From NCBI RefSeq assembly GCF_918698005.1, contig NZ_CAKKLJ010000001.1, positions 310,001 to 374,000 of the forward strand: 64,000 nt of DNA. Direction: 5' to 3'. Under the pieces are notes generated by a model, which saw nothing but the letters and a program-made list of their open reading frames with translations, was not told the origin of the DNA and did no database searches. Below, piece after piece: positions 49,910 to 58,439 of the stretch; the stretch's first letter is position 1, and every line of letters begins with the position of its first letter. The DNA comes from Microbacterium sp. Bi121. GTDB taxonomy: Bacteria > Actinomycetota > Actinomycetes > Actinomycetales > Microbacteriaceae. The translations under genes and the position numbers were made by a program.

Positions 49910-51250
49910 ATGCCGGTGTGGAAGATTCATGGCGACGGTCGCAACGTCGCCCCTGGGAAGGTCGTCCGACCCGAAGAGCGGCTGAGCTGGCCCGCGACGT
50001 TCGCGATCGGCGCTCAGCACGTCATCGCCATGTTCGGCGCGACGTTCCTCGTCCCGATCATCACCGGATTCCCGGTTTCGACGACGCTGCTGTTCTCGGG
50101 TGTGGGCACGCTGCTGTTCCTGCTGCTGACGCGCAACCGCCTGCCCAGCTACCTCGGCTCGTCGTTCGCGTTCCTCGCTCCGATCACTGCGATCAACGCG
50201 GGTCAGGCCCTCGAGACGCCGCAGCAGATCGCGCAGGCGCTCGTCGGCGTCGTCGTGGTCGGCGTGCTGCTGGCCGCGATCGGCTTCCTGGTGCAGGCGG
50301 TCGGCGTCCAGTGGATCGACCGGTTCATGCCCCCGGTCGTCGCAGGGTCCATCGTCGCGCTGATCGGCTTCAACCTGGCGCCCGCCGCCTGGAACAACTT
50401 CACCCTGCAGCCGGAGCTCGCCTCGGTGACGCTCGTCGCGGTGATCCTGTTCAGCGTGCTGTTCCGCGGATTCCTCGGACGCATCTCGATCTTCCTCGGC
50501 GTCATCGTCGGGTACATCGTGGCGATCCTCACCGGACAGGTCTCTTTCGATGGAGTGGCGGATGCTGCCTGGATCGGCCTGCCCGACTTCCACCTCGCCG
50601 GTATCGCGGACCCTGCCGCCTGGCTGTACGTGCCGATGTTCCTGCCGGTCGTGCTCGTGCTCATCGCCGAGAACGTCGGACACGTCCGGGGAGTCGCGAC
50701 CATGACGAACGACCCGTCGATCAACAAGCACACCGGCCGCGCGCTCGTCGCCGACGGCCTCGCGACCACCCTCGCCGGCGGCTTCGGCGGATCGGCGACC
50801 ACCACCTACGGCGAGAACATCGGCGTGATGGCCGCCACCCGCGTCTACTCGACCGCGGCGTACTGGGTGGCAGGCGTCGCTGCGATCCTGCTCGCGTTCT
50901 CGCCGAAGATCGGCGTGATCTTCAACTCCATCCCCCCCGGAGTGCTCGGCGGTGTGACCACCGCGCTGTACGGCCTCATCGGCGTCATCGGCATCAAGAT
51001 CTGGGTCGACAACCGGGTGGACTTCTCCCGTCCGGTCAACCAGTACACCGTCGCTGTGTCGTTCGTGATCGCCGTCGGCGGCTTCGCGATGAACTGGGGA
51101 GCGTTCCAGCTCGGCGCCATCGTGCTCGGCACGGTCGCAGCCCTGCTGATCTACCACCTGGGCAACGCGATCGCCAGGGCGCGCAAGACCGGTGCCGACG
51201 ACGGCGGGCCCATCCCGGCCGTCGGGCCGCTGGGCGGCGACCCGGAGTAG
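49910..51250 (+). CDS. uracil/xanthine permease (NCS2/UraA family)
   Basis: 446 aa, 14-TM nucleobase:H+ symporter. The substrate-binding glutamates are visible in LIAENVGHVRGV (TM8) and TTTYGENIGVMAATRVYS (TM10); FGATFLVPIITGFPVSTTLLFSGVGTLLF marks TM1-2. Uracil is the likeliest substrate because of the UraA-like AENVGH motif, xanthine is possible. Placed after purC but with its own ribosome site (AAGAGGAG). C-terminal Gly/Pro tail. Confidence 0.93.
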   Translation: MPVWKIHGDGRNVAPGKVVRPEERLSWPATFAIGAQHVIAMFGATFLVPIITGFPVSTTLLFSGVGTLLFLLLTRNRLPSYLGSSFAFLAPITAINAGQALETPQQIAQALVGVVVVGVLLAAIGFLVQAVGVQWIDRFMPPVVAGSIVALIGFNLAPAAWNNFTLQPELASVTLVAVILFSVLFRGFLGRISIFLGVIVGYIVAILTGQVSFDGVADAAWIGLPDFHLAGIADPAAWLYVPMFLPVVLVLIAENVGHVRGVATMTNDPSINKHTGRALVADGLATTLAGGFGGSATTTYGENIGVMAATRVYSTAAYWVAGVAAILLAFSPKIGVIFNSIPPGVLGGVTTALYGLIGVIGIKIWVDNRVDFSRPVNQYTVAVSFVIAVGGFAMNWGAFQLGAIVLGTVAALLIYHLGNAIARARKTGADDGGPIPAVGPLGGDPE

Positions 51251-51263
51251 GCGCGGCAGCCGA

Positions 51264-51344
51264 CCCGATCTGCGGACTTTGTCCCGATTCGCTGACGAAT
51301 TCGTGAAGAGTGTCAGCAGATCGGGCTGATCTCCGCAGATCGGG
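51264..51344. terminator. long-range inverted repeat between convergent genes
   Basis: CCCGATCTGCGGA (51264-51276) and TCCGCAGATCGGG (51332-51344) are perfect 13-bp arms; a third, partial copy CAGATCGGG lies near 51317-51325. Probably stops transcription from both sides. Confidence 0.55.
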
Positions 51345-51373
51345 CAGCAGCAGAGCGGCCGGATGCGGCGGCG

Positions 51374-53095
51374 TCAGGCGATACGGCCGAGCACGGCGTC
51401 CGCGCTGACCATGTCGCCGACGGATGCTGTGTGCGACAGCGTCCCGGCGCGGTGCGCGGTGACCTGGGTCTCCATCTTCATGGCATCCAGAACCGCGACG
51501 GCTTCCCCTGCCGCCACCTCTGCGCCGTCGTCGACGAGCCACCGCACGAGGCTGCCGGGCGCGGGCGCCCGCAGATCGGCCAGATCGGCGGATGCCGGTT
51601 CGGCTGCCGGCCCACCCGACGAAGAAGAAGCAGCGAACCCGCGCAGCAGCGCTGCTGGTACCCCGAGCACCACGCGCTTCCCGTCGATCTCGACGCCGAA
51701 GCGCTGCATGCCGGCATCCTCGAGCGGCGCCGGCCGCAACTGCGGTTCGAGGCGCGGCAGCAGAGTCGATTCGATCCACTGCGTGTGCACGCCGAACGTG
51801 TCGGTGGCGAACTCCGGCTCGTCCACCGCCAGCCGGTCGAATCCGATCACCGTCGCGGGCCCCTCGATCTGCAGCTCCCGCAGCGCGCGGCGCGCGCGCA
51901 CCAGCGCGGCATCCCGCAAATCGGCGTGGACGATGAGCTTCGCGATCATCGAGTCGAACGCGGGCTGCACGGCATCCCCGGCTTCGATGCCGCTGTCCCA
52001 GCGGACTCCCGGCCCGCCCGGAACGCTCAATGACGTCACGAGCGCGGGGCTCGGCAGGAACCCGCGCCCCGGGTCCTCCGCGTTGATGCGGAACTCGAAC
52101 GCGTGGCCCCGCGGCTCGGGCGTCGACGTGAACGATGGTCCGTCACCCGACGCGATGCGGAACTGCTCGCGCACGAGGTCGACTCCGGTGACCTCCTCGG
52201 TGACCGGATGCTCGACCTGCAGCCGCGTGTTCACCTCGAGGAACGAGATCGTGCCGTCGGCGGCGAGCAGGAACTCGACCGTTCCGGCACCGCGGTACGA
52301 GACCTCCGCGCAGATGCGCTGTGCGGCCTCGTGGAACTCCGCGCGCTGCTCGGGTGTGAGTCCCGGTGCCGGCGCCTCTTCGATGAGCTTCTGGTTGCGG
52401 CGCTGCATCGAGCAGTCCCGGTCGCCGACCGCGACGACGCCGCCCCGCCCGTCGCCGAGCACCTGAACCTCGATGTGCCGCGGGCTCTCCAGGAAGCGCT
52501 CGACGAAGCACTCACCGCGTCCGAACGCGACGATCGCCTCGCGCGTGGCCGCGTCGAACGCCTCGGCCACCTCGGAGAGCTCGCGCACCACCTTGATGCC
52601 GCGTCCGCCGCCGCCGTACGCGGCCTTGATCGCGATCGGCACTCCGTGCTCCTCCGCGAATGCCACGGCCTCTGCGGGCCCCGACAGCGGCTGGTCGGTG
52701 CCGGCCGCGAGCGGCGCGCCCACTTTCTGGGCGATGCGCCGCGCGGTCATCTTGTCGCCGAGCGCGTCGATGCTGTCGGGCGCAGGTCCGATCCAGGTGA
52801 GCCCGGCATCTTCGACGGCGCGCGCGAACTCCGCACTCTCGGACAGGAACCCGTATCCGGGATGCACGGCATCCGCGCCCGACGCGGCGGTGGCCTGCAG
52901 AAGGGACGAGATCGACAGGTAGGTGTCCGCGGCCGTCGCGCCGCCCAGCCCCACGGCCTCATCCGCAAGCCGGACGTGCAGCGCCTCGGCATCCTGGTCG
53001 GCATAGACGGCGACAGAGGTGTATCCGGCCTCGGCGCACGCGCGGATCACGCGCACGGCGATCTCGCCGCGGTTGGCGATCAGGACCTTGTTCAT
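51374..53095 (-). CDS. biotin carboxylase fused to biotin carboxyl carrier domain
   Basis: 573 aa. Residues 1-450 are an ATP-grasp biotin carboxylase (MNKVLIANRGEIAVRV, AAYGGGGRGIKVV, DCSMQRRNQKLIEEAP, FLEVNTRLQVEHPVTE); about 505-573 is a BCCP domain with the biotinyl Lys in VLDAMKMETQ. No acyl-CoA carboxyltransferase gene is nearby; instead the upstream gene encodes fused KipI-KipA domains, which are homologous to the carboxyltransferase part of urea carboxylase. Starts by ATGA overlap with that gene. The carboxylated substrate is unknown; 5-oxoproline or another lactam/amide is the inference. Confidence 0.93.
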   Translation of the reverse strand: MNKVLIANRGEIAVRVIRACAEAGYTSVAVYADQDAEALHVRLADEAVGLGGATAADTYLSISSLLQATAASGADAVHPGYGFLSESAEFARAVEDAGLTWIGPAPDSIDALGDKMTARRIAQKVGAPLAAGTDQPLSGPAEAVAFAEEHGVPIAIKAAYGGGGRGIKVVRELSEVAEAFDAATREAIVAFGRGECFVERFLESPRHIEVQVLGDGRGGVVAVGDRDCSMQRRNQKLIEEAPAPGLTPEQRAEFHEAAQRICAEVSYRGAGTVEFLLAADGTISFLEVNTRLQVEHPVTEEVTGVDLVREQFRIASGDGPSFTSTPEPRGHAFEFRINAEDPGRGFLPSPALVTSLSVPGGPGVRWDSGIEAGDAVQPAFDSMIAKLIVHADLRDAALVRARRALRELQIEGPATVIGFDRLAVDEPEFATDTFGVHTQWIESTLLPRLEPQLRPAPLEDAGMQRFGVEIDGKRVVLGVPAALLRGFAASSSSGGPAAEPASADLADLRAPAPGSLVRWLVDDGAEVAAGEAVAVLDAMKMETQVTAHRAGTLSHTASVGDMVSADAVLGRIA

Positions 53096-54801
53096 GACTG
53101 TGCTCCTTCGATGCGGAAGCGGATGCGGACGCCAGGAGGCAGCTGGGCTGCGAGATCCAGGCAGCGGTCGGTGAGCGCGCCGATGATCGGGTAGCCGCCG
53201 GTGAGCGGGTGGTCGGGCAGGAAGAGCACGGGTTGCCCGTCGGGCGGCACCTGGATCGCGCCGGTCACCGCGCCCTCGCTCGGCAGTTCGCCGGTGGTCG
53301 CGCGCTCGAGCGGCACGTCGCCCTGCAGCCGGATGCCGACCCGGTCGGAGCGCGGCGTGACCGCCCACTCCTGCGTCGTGAGCGCCTCGATGGCGGATGC
53401 CGTGAACCAGTCGTCTCGCGGACCGAGCGTGATGTCGAGCTCGACGAGATCGCCGGATGCCGGCAGGTCGCGCGGCTGGGGATTCGGGTCGACGGCGGCC
53501 ACCGCTGCATCGCCGACCTCGAGGACGTCGCCCGCGGCGAGCGCGGCCGACCCGAGCCCTGCGAGCGTGTCGCTGGAGCGACTGCCGAGCGCGGATGCCG
53601 CGCTGACCCCTCCGCGGATGCCGATGACGTAGCGCAGCCCGTGCGTCGGGTGGCCGAGGGCGAGCTCGTCGCCGGAGGCAGTGGCGAACGGGGTGCCGTG
53701 CGGGATGCTGCGCGCGACGCCGTCCGCGTCGGTCAGGCTGAGATCGCCGACGGCTCCGGTGACGACGGCGACGCCGTCACCGTGGAAGCGCAGCGTCAGA
53801 CCGCCGACGCTCTCGAGCACAGCGGCACTGCGGTGGTTGCCGACAGCTCGGTTCGCGTCGCGCATGGCTGTGCGGTCGGCTGCTCCGGATTCGGAGACTC
53901 CGAGCGCCGCATGGCCGGGGCGGCCGAGGTCTTGGACGAGCAGCTGCAGCGACGGCCGAACGACTTCGACGGCCGCGGAAGGCTTCGACTCGTCGCTACG
54001 CTCCTCCTCCCCAGCATCCGCGTCCGCACCGAGCGGAGCGATGGATGCCTCTGGCCGAGCTGGCATCGGGTCTGGCGGGAGCACGCCGGAGGCGTGCGGG
54101 GGCATGTCTCGGCCGGAGGTATCCATCGCGGAGACGTCCCGAGGCATCCCTTGCGCAGCGGGCACTTCGACAGGCTCAGCGACCGTGACTGACTCCCGAG
54201 AATCGGCGATGAATCGCACCGACGTCCCCGGCGCCAGCAGCGCAGGAGGGTCGCGATCGATGTCCCACATGACGGCATCCGTGCGTCCGATGAGCTGCCA
54301 CCCACCAGGGCTCTCCCGCGGATACACGCCCGTGAAGGCTCCGGCGAGCGCGACCGACCCTGCCGGCACGCGCGTGCGCGGCGATGACCTCCGCGGAACG
54401 TCGAACAGCGGATCGCTGCTGACGACGTAACCGAAGCCCGGCGCGAAGCCGGAGAAGGCGACCTGCCAGTCGGCGGCGAGGTGGCGGCTGACGAGCTCGT
54501 CCGCCGAGACGCCGAGCAGCGATGCCGCCTCCGCGAGATCCGACCCGTCGTAGTGCACCGGGATGGTGATTTCGCGCGTATGCGGCACGTGTTCGGCATC
54601 CACCACCGTCGCCGCAAGCACCGATGCGAGAGACGAAGAAGACGTCCGCATCGGGTCGAAGCGCACGAGCACGGTGCGTGCGCCGGGGATGCGCTCGACG
54701 ATGCCTGGGATGCCGTCCCATGCGAGGTTCAGGCGCATCGCCTCGTCGAGGTCCGCCGCCTCGACGAGCAGGGACCGGTCGGATGCCGTGAGGATGCGCA
54801 T
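53092..54801 (-). CDS. fused 5-oxoprolinase subunits PxpB-PxpC (KipI-KipA)
   Basis: 569 aa. Residues 1-205 are PxpB/KipI (VAFSGFAPGFGYVVSSDP, VPRRSSPRTRVPAGSVALAG, ESPGGWQLIGRT); about 206-280 a Pro/Asp/Glu/Ser-rich linker; about 281-565 PxpC/KipA (LQLLVQDLGRPGHAALGVSESGAAD, FLPDHPLTGGYPIIG). Together with PxpA they cleave 5-oxoproline to glutamate with ATP. The linker DNA holds two dispersed repeats. ATG 54801 overlaps the DUF1445 stop (TGATG); the open frame upstream is not coding. Similar to urea/allophanate carboxyltransferase halves. Confidence 0.92.
   Translation of the reverse strand: MRILTASDRSLLVEAADLDEAMRLNLAWDGIPGIVERIPGARTVLVRFDPMRTSSSSLASVLAATVVDAEHVPHTREITIPVHYDGSDLAEAASLLGVSADELVSRHLAADWQVAFSGFAPGFGYVVSSDPLFDVPRRSSPRTRVPAGSVALAGAFTGVYPRESPGGWQLIGRTDAVMWDIDRDPPALLAPGTSVRFIADSRESVTVAEPVEVPAAQGMPRDVSAMDTSGRDMPPHASGVLPPDPMPARPEASIAPLGADADAGEEERSDESKPSAAVEVVRPSLQLLVQDLGRPGHAALGVSESGAADRTAMRDANRAVGNHRSAAVLESVGGLTLRFHGDGVAVVTGAVGDLSLTDADGVARSIPHGTPFATASGDELALGHPTHGLRYVIGIRGGVSAASALGSRSSDTLAGLGSAALAAGDVLEVGDAAVAAVDPNPQPRDLPASGDLVELDITLGPRDDWFTASAIEALTTQEWAVTPRSDRVGIRLQGDVPLERATTGELPSEGAVTGAIQVPPDGQPVLFLPDHPLTGGYPIIGALTDRCLDLAAQLPPGVRIRFRIEGAQS
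53983..54006 (-). repeat. dispersed repeat in PxpB-PxpC linker
   Basis: Minus-strand GAGGAGCGTAGCGACGAGTC followed by GAAG, encoding EERSDES. The same GAGGAGC...GCGACGAGTCGAAG element occurs at 5248-5274 between genes. Confidence 0.5.
54163..54184 (+). repeat. REP-like motif in PxpB-PxpC linker
   Basis: Contains CTTCGACAGGCTCAGCGACC; shares TTCGACAGGCTCAG with the crcB insertion at 9688-9706. Encodes part of the PxpB end/linker (TVAEPVEVPA). Confidence 0.6.
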
Positions 54802-55601
54802 CAGACGATGTACTCCGCGTCCGGGACGTCGGTGATGAACATGAAGCCGGGTGCGTGGGTGACGGCGAAGGGGGGCTTGGACGCCATGATCGCCGCCTGC
54901 GGGGTGACGCCGCAGGCCCAGAACACCGGGACCTCGCCGTCGCGCAGCTCGGGGGCGTCTCCGAAGTCGGGGCGGGACAGGTCGGCGACCCCGAGCGATG
55001 CCGCATCGCCGACGTGCACCGGAGCCCCGTGCACTGCGGGCGTGCGACCCGAGATCTGCACGGCATCCGCCACTCGCCCGGCCGGGATCGGACGCATCGA
55101 CACGACCAGCTCGCCGCGGAGGCGCCCTGCGGGGGTGCAGTCGATGTTCGTCCGGTACATCGGCACGTTGCGGCCGAGCTCCTGATGACGGATCGGGATG
55201 CCCGCCTCCACGAGTCCTGTCTCGAACGTGAAGCTGCAGCCGATCAGGAACGCGACGAGGTCTGGATGCTCCTCCCACGCGTCGCGTGCATCGGTCTGCT
55301 CGGACACGAGCTCGCCGTCGCGCCAGATCCGGTATGCGCCGATGTCGGTGCGGATGTCGCTCCCGGGAGCGAGTGCGGATTCGACGGCACCCTGCTCGAT
55401 GACATCGATCACCGGGCACGGCTTGGGGTTCCGCTGCGCGTAGAGCAGCGTCTCGAAGGCCCAGTCGGCCGGCACTGCGATGAGGTTCGCCTGGGTGAGC
55501 CCCGGGGCGACACCGCTGGTGGGCTCGGCGAGTCCTTCGCGGTAGGCGGCACGAGCCGCCCGCGCGGAGGCGAGCTGGTCCGGGGAGGCGAGGACCGACA
55601 T
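54801..55601 (-). CDS. DUF1445 family putative hydro-lyase (YcsI / D-glutamate cyclase-like)
   Basis: 266 aa. YcsI-type protein; mammalian DUF1445 enzymes interconvert D-glutamate and 5-oxo-D-proline, so here it may feed or drain the 5-oxoprolinase. Family stretches: [78 protein letters not shown] and FITDVPD. Between pxpA (1-nt gap) and the fused pxpBC (1-nt overlap). Confidence 0.93.
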   Translation of the reverse strand: MSVLASPDQLASARAARAAYREGLAEPTSGVAPGLTQANLIAVPADWAFETLLYAQRNPKPCPVIDVIEQGAVESALAPGSDIRTDIGAYRIWRDGELVSEQTDARDAWEEHPDLVAFLIGCSFTFETGLVEAGIPIRHQELGRNVPMYRTNIDCTPAGRLRGELVVSMRPIPAGRVADAVQISGRTPAVHGAPVHVGDAASLGVADLSRPDFGDAPELRDGEVPVFWACGVTPQAAIMASKPPFAVTHAPGFMFITDVPDAEYIV

Positions 55602-55602
55602 G

Positions 55603-56403
55603 TCAGGCTCCGGCGAACGGTGTCGTTGAAGCGAACGGTGTCGTTGAGGCGAACGGTGCGATCGTGATGCCGGCGTCCTGCAGCATCCGCTTCGTCTCGG
55701 CGGCCATTGCGATCGAACCAGGGCTGTCGCCGTGCACGCAGATCGACTGCGCGTCGACCCGCACGTCCGTGCCGTCGATCGCACGGATCACTCCCTCGTC
55801 GGCGAGCCGCACCATGCGTTCGGCGACCGCGGCGGGGTCGTGCAGCACAGCGCCCTCCTGCGTGCGCGAGACGAGTTGGCCATCCGGCTGGTAGGCGCGA
55901 TCGGCGAATGCCTCGGCGGCGACGGCGAGCCCGGCCTTCGAGGCCACATCGAGCACGACGCCGCCGGCGAGTCCCAGCAGCACGAGGCTCGGGTCGATCG
56001 CCCTGATCGCCGCGACCACGTCCGCCGACTGCCGCTCATCGCGGGCGATCGTGTTGTACAGCGCGCCGTGCGGCTTCACGTAGGCCACGCGACCGCCGAC
56101 GGCCGATGCCAGCCCGATCAGGGCGCCGAGCTGGTACTCGACGTGGGCCTGAAGGGTCGGGGAATCGATCTCGACGTTGGTGCGGCCGAAGTTCTCGTAA
56201 TCGCGGTAGCCGGGGTGGGCGCCGATCACGACCCCCCGCTGGACGGCCGCGGCGAGCGTCTCCCGGATGCCCTCAGGGCTCCCCGCATGGAAGCCGCACG
56301 ACACGTTCGCGCTGGTCACGATCTCGAGCATCGCCGCATCGTCGCTGACGACGCGATCGGCGACGTTCTCACCGAGGTCGGAGTTCAGATCGATGGTCGG
56401 CAT
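55603..56403 (-). CDS. pxpA: 5-oxoprolinase subunit PxpA (LamB/YcsF family)
   Basis: 266 aa. Opens the 5-oxoproline ring activated by Pxp[14 protein letters not shown] at the start, [41 protein letters not shown] and [11 protein letters not shown] are family signatures including the metal/active-site His and Asp residues. C-terminus ends in [17 protein letters not shown], a tandem repeat unique to this copy. 2-nt gap after the NRAMP-like gene. Confidence 0.95.
   Translation of the reverse strand: MPTIDLNSDLGENVADRVVSDDAAMLEIVTSANVSCGFHAGSPEGIRETLAAAVQRGVVIGAHPGYRDYENFGRTNVEIDSPTLQAHVEYQLGALIGLASAVGGRVAYVKPHGALYNTIARDERQSADVVAAIRAIDPSLVLLGLAGGVVLDVASKAGLAVAAEAFADRAYQPDGQLVSRTQEGAVLHDPAAVAERMVRLADEGVIRAIDGTDVRVDAQSICVHGDSPGSIAMAAETKRMLQDAGITIAPFASTTPFASTTPFAGA
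55613..55660 (-). repeat. 18-bp tandem repeat at 3' end of pxpA
   Basis: Units start at 55613, 55631 and 55649 (last one partial), each encoding FASTTP in pxpA. Only 11 bp from the DUF1445 start, so copy-number change would alter the PxpA tail and perhaps coupling. Confidence 0.75.
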
Positions 56404-56405
56404 GG

Positions 56406-57665
56406 TCACGCTCCAGTTCCGAGGAAGGCGAAGATGGGTCCGACCGAGACGATACCCATGTACCAGGTGAGCAGGGTCACCAGCGTGCCCGCGATGAGCA
56501 GCCACATCGGGTACTTGCGCGTGCCGAGCAGGTCACGACGGAACCAGCCGATGTACATGAAGACCGTCAGCCCGATCGGCAGGATCAATCCGTTGAAGCC
56601 GCCGACGAAGACGAGGATCGCGGCGGGCGCCGTGCCGATCAGCAGGTAGACGATCAGCGAGACGACGATGAAGGCGATCGTCGCCCACTGCAGCGACCAC
56701 CCGCCGAGGAAGCGCTTGTGGAAGGTCGAGAGGAACGTCGCCGAGGTGTAGGCGGCGCCGATCACCGAGCTGATCGCGGCGGCCCAGAAGATCGCGCCGA
56801 AGATCCGCAGCCCGGCTTCTCCGAGCACGGCGCCGAACGCCTGGCCGGCCGGGTTGGCGGCCTGGGTCGTGAGATCGAGGGCGACGCCGGATGCCACGAC
56901 GCCGAGGATCGCGAGGAACAGCACGTAGCGCATGATGCCGGTGACGAGGATGCCGTTGGCCGCAGCCCGCATGACCGGTCCGGCATGCTCCGGACCCGTG
57001 TGGCCGGAATCGAGGTACCGGTGCGCACCCGAATAGGTGATGTATCCGCCGACCGTGCCGCCGACGATCGTGGTGATGGTGGCGAAGTTCAGCGTGTCGG
57101 GCACGAACGTCTGGCGCAGGGCGTCGCCGATCGGCGGCTGCGACATGATGGCGACGATCACAGTCATCACGATCATTCCGACGCCGAGGACGACGAGGAC
57201 GATGTCCATCACCTTCCCCGCCTTCTTGATCAGGAAGATGACGATCGCGAGCGCGCCGGTGAGGAGGCCGCCCCACTTGGCGTCGATGCCGAGCAGTGCG
57301 TTCAGCCCGAGACCGCCGCCGGCGATGTTGCCGATGTTGAACGCGAGGCCTCCGATGACGACGAGGATCGCGATGACGTGACCCGAGAAGGGGATGGCGG
57401 CGTTGGCGAGCTCGCCGGCGCGCTTGCCGGAGGACGTGATCATCCGCCAGATGTTCAGCTGGACGGCGATGTCGACGAGAACGGAGATGAGGATGGCGAA
57501 CGCGAAGGCCGCGCCCATCGTGGCGGTGAACGTCGCGGTCTGGGTGATGAAGCCGGGGCCGATGGCGCTGGTCGCCATCAGGAAGATCGCGCCGATGACG
57601 GCACTGCGGCCGGCGCGCTTCTTCACCGCCGCGAGGCGAGCTTCGTCATGAGTCTGCTCTGACAT
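56406..57665 (-). CDS. NRAMP-fold (YcsG-like) transporter lacking metal motifs
   Basis: 419 aa, about 11 TM helices, NRAMP superfamily. TM1 shows [19 protein letters not shown]: the GPGF of NRAMP is present but the metal-binding DPGN is missing. In TM6 the MPH motif is replaced ([18 protein letters not shown]). It is therefore unlikely to be an Mn/Fe importer. The position matches ycsG next to ycsF and ycsI in Bacillus, so import of 5-oxoproline or a related compound is proposed. First gene of the pxp operon; start 57665 (MSEQTHDE). Confidence 0.9.
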   Translation of the reverse strand: MSEQTHDEARLAAVKKRAGRSAVIGAIFLMATSAIGPGFITQTATFTATMGAAFAFAILISVLVDIAVQLNIWRMITSSGKRAGELANAAIPFSGHVIAILVVIGGLAFNIGNIAGGGLGLNALLGIDAKWGGLLTGALAIVIFLIKKAGKVMDIVLVVLGVGMIVMTVIVAIMSQPPIGDALRQTFVPDTLNFATITTIVGGTVGGYITYSGAHRYLDSGHTGPEHAGPVMRAAANGILVTGIMRYVLFLAILGVVASGVALDLTTQAANPAGQAFGAVLGEAGLRIFGAIFWAAAISSVIGAAYTSATFLSTFHKRFLGGWSLQWATIAFIVVSLIVYLLIGTAPAAILVFVGGFNGLILPIGLTVFMYIGWFRRDLLGTRKYPMWLLIAGTLVTLLTWYMGIVSVGPIFAFLGTGA

Positions 57666-57690
57666 GGAGGGAGTCCCATCATCGTTGTTG

Positions 57691-57706
57691 GGTGTCGATT
57701 GACACC
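57691..57706. promoter_or_regulatory. small palindrome upstream of pxp operon
   Basis: GGTGTC-GATT-GACACC, perfect 6-bp arms, in the leader of the NRAMP-like gene; operator or hairpin. Confidence 0.45.
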
Positions 57707-57709
57707 GAG

Positions 57710-57741
57710 TGTAGAACACTTGTGGGTCAGATTGTTCTACA
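57710..57741. promoter_or_regulatory. probable GntR operator
   Basis: TGTAGAACA (57710-57718) and TGTTCTACA (57733-57741) are perfect 9-bp arms with a 14-bp spacer, between the pxp operon and its divergent GntR gene. Confidence 0.7.
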
Positions 57742-57780
57742 ACTTTGTTTCCGGGATGCTACGAAACCGTCTCGGCGGCC

Positions 57781-57786
57781 TAACAT
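57781..57786 (+). promoter_or_regulatory. leaderless -10 box (TAACAT) of gntR
   Basis: TAACAT ends 6 nt before GTG 57793. Confidence 0.65.
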
Positions 57787-57792
57787 GAAGGC

Positions 57793-58431
57793 GTGATCCA
57801 ACAGGGAGTGCTGGCAGATTCGCTGCGGCAGAGCATCATCGACGGCGAGTTCGCTCCCGGGTCCAAGCTGTCCGAGGCGATGCTCGCCACCCGATTCGAA
57901 GCCTCCCGCAACACCGTGCGCGAGGCGTTCCGCGTTCTGGCCGAACAGGGGCTCATCGAGCACACTCCGCACCGCGGCGTCTCCGTCGCGGCGCCCGCGA
58001 TCGCCGACGTGATCGACATCTACCGCGCCAGGCGCACGATCGAGTGCACCGTCATGCGGGACTGCGAGCCGGAGCATCCGGCCGTCCAGCGCATGCGCGA
58101 CTCCCTCGCCGAATCAGAGCGCCGGCAGGCGGAGGAGGACTGGCAGCGGGTCGGCAGCGCCAACATGGCGTTCCACGTCGCGATCGTCGACTTGGCGGAC
58201 AGTCCGCGCCTGGCGCGTACATACCGCAACCTGTCCGCCGAGCTGCGCCTGGTCTTCCTCGAGATCGACGACCCCCGCGCGCTCCACGAACCGTTCGTCC
58301 GGCGCAATCGCATCGTGCTCGAGGCGCTGCTCAGCGAGGGGCCTGATGCCGCGGCCGATGCGCTTGAGCGCTATCTGATCCAGTCCGAGCGCCTGGTGCT
58401 CGGGGCCTTCGCGCGGATGAACAGGGGCTGA
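57793..58431 (+). CDS. GntR family regulator (FadR/FCD type) of the pxp cluster
   Basis: 212 aa. Winged helix about 5-70 (LRQSIIDGEFAPGSKLSEAMLA, ASRNTVREAFRVLAEQGLIEH), FCD ligand domain about 75-205 (DIYRARRTIECTVM, FHVAIVDLADSPRLARTY). FCD regulators bind small carboxylates, matching 5-oxoproline or glutamate. Divergent from the pxp operon with a 9-bp-arm palindrome between them. GTG start set by TAACAT at 6-nt spacing. Confidence 0.92.
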   Translation: MIQQGVLADSLRQSIIDGEFAPGSKLSEAMLATRFEASRNTVREAFRVLAEQGLIEHTPHRGVSVAAPAIADVIDIYRARRTIECTVMRDCEPEHPAVQRMRDSLAESERRQAEEDWQRVGSANMAFHVAIVDLADSPRLARTYRNLSAELRLVFLEIDDPRALHEPFVRRNRIVLEALLSEGPDAAADALERYLIQSERLVLGAFARMNRG

Positions 58432-58439
58432 TCAGCCGC

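Noticed and set aside
51374..53095. Acetyl/propionyl-CoA carboxylase alpha subunit
   Set aside because: Family fold agrees, but no carboxyltransferase beta gene is present and it is coupled to pxpBC; a CoA-ester substrate is not supported by context.
54802..55419. Upstream extension of the PxpB-PxpC frame
   Set aside because: Lies inside DUF1445 in another frame; PxpB homology begins at ATG 54801.
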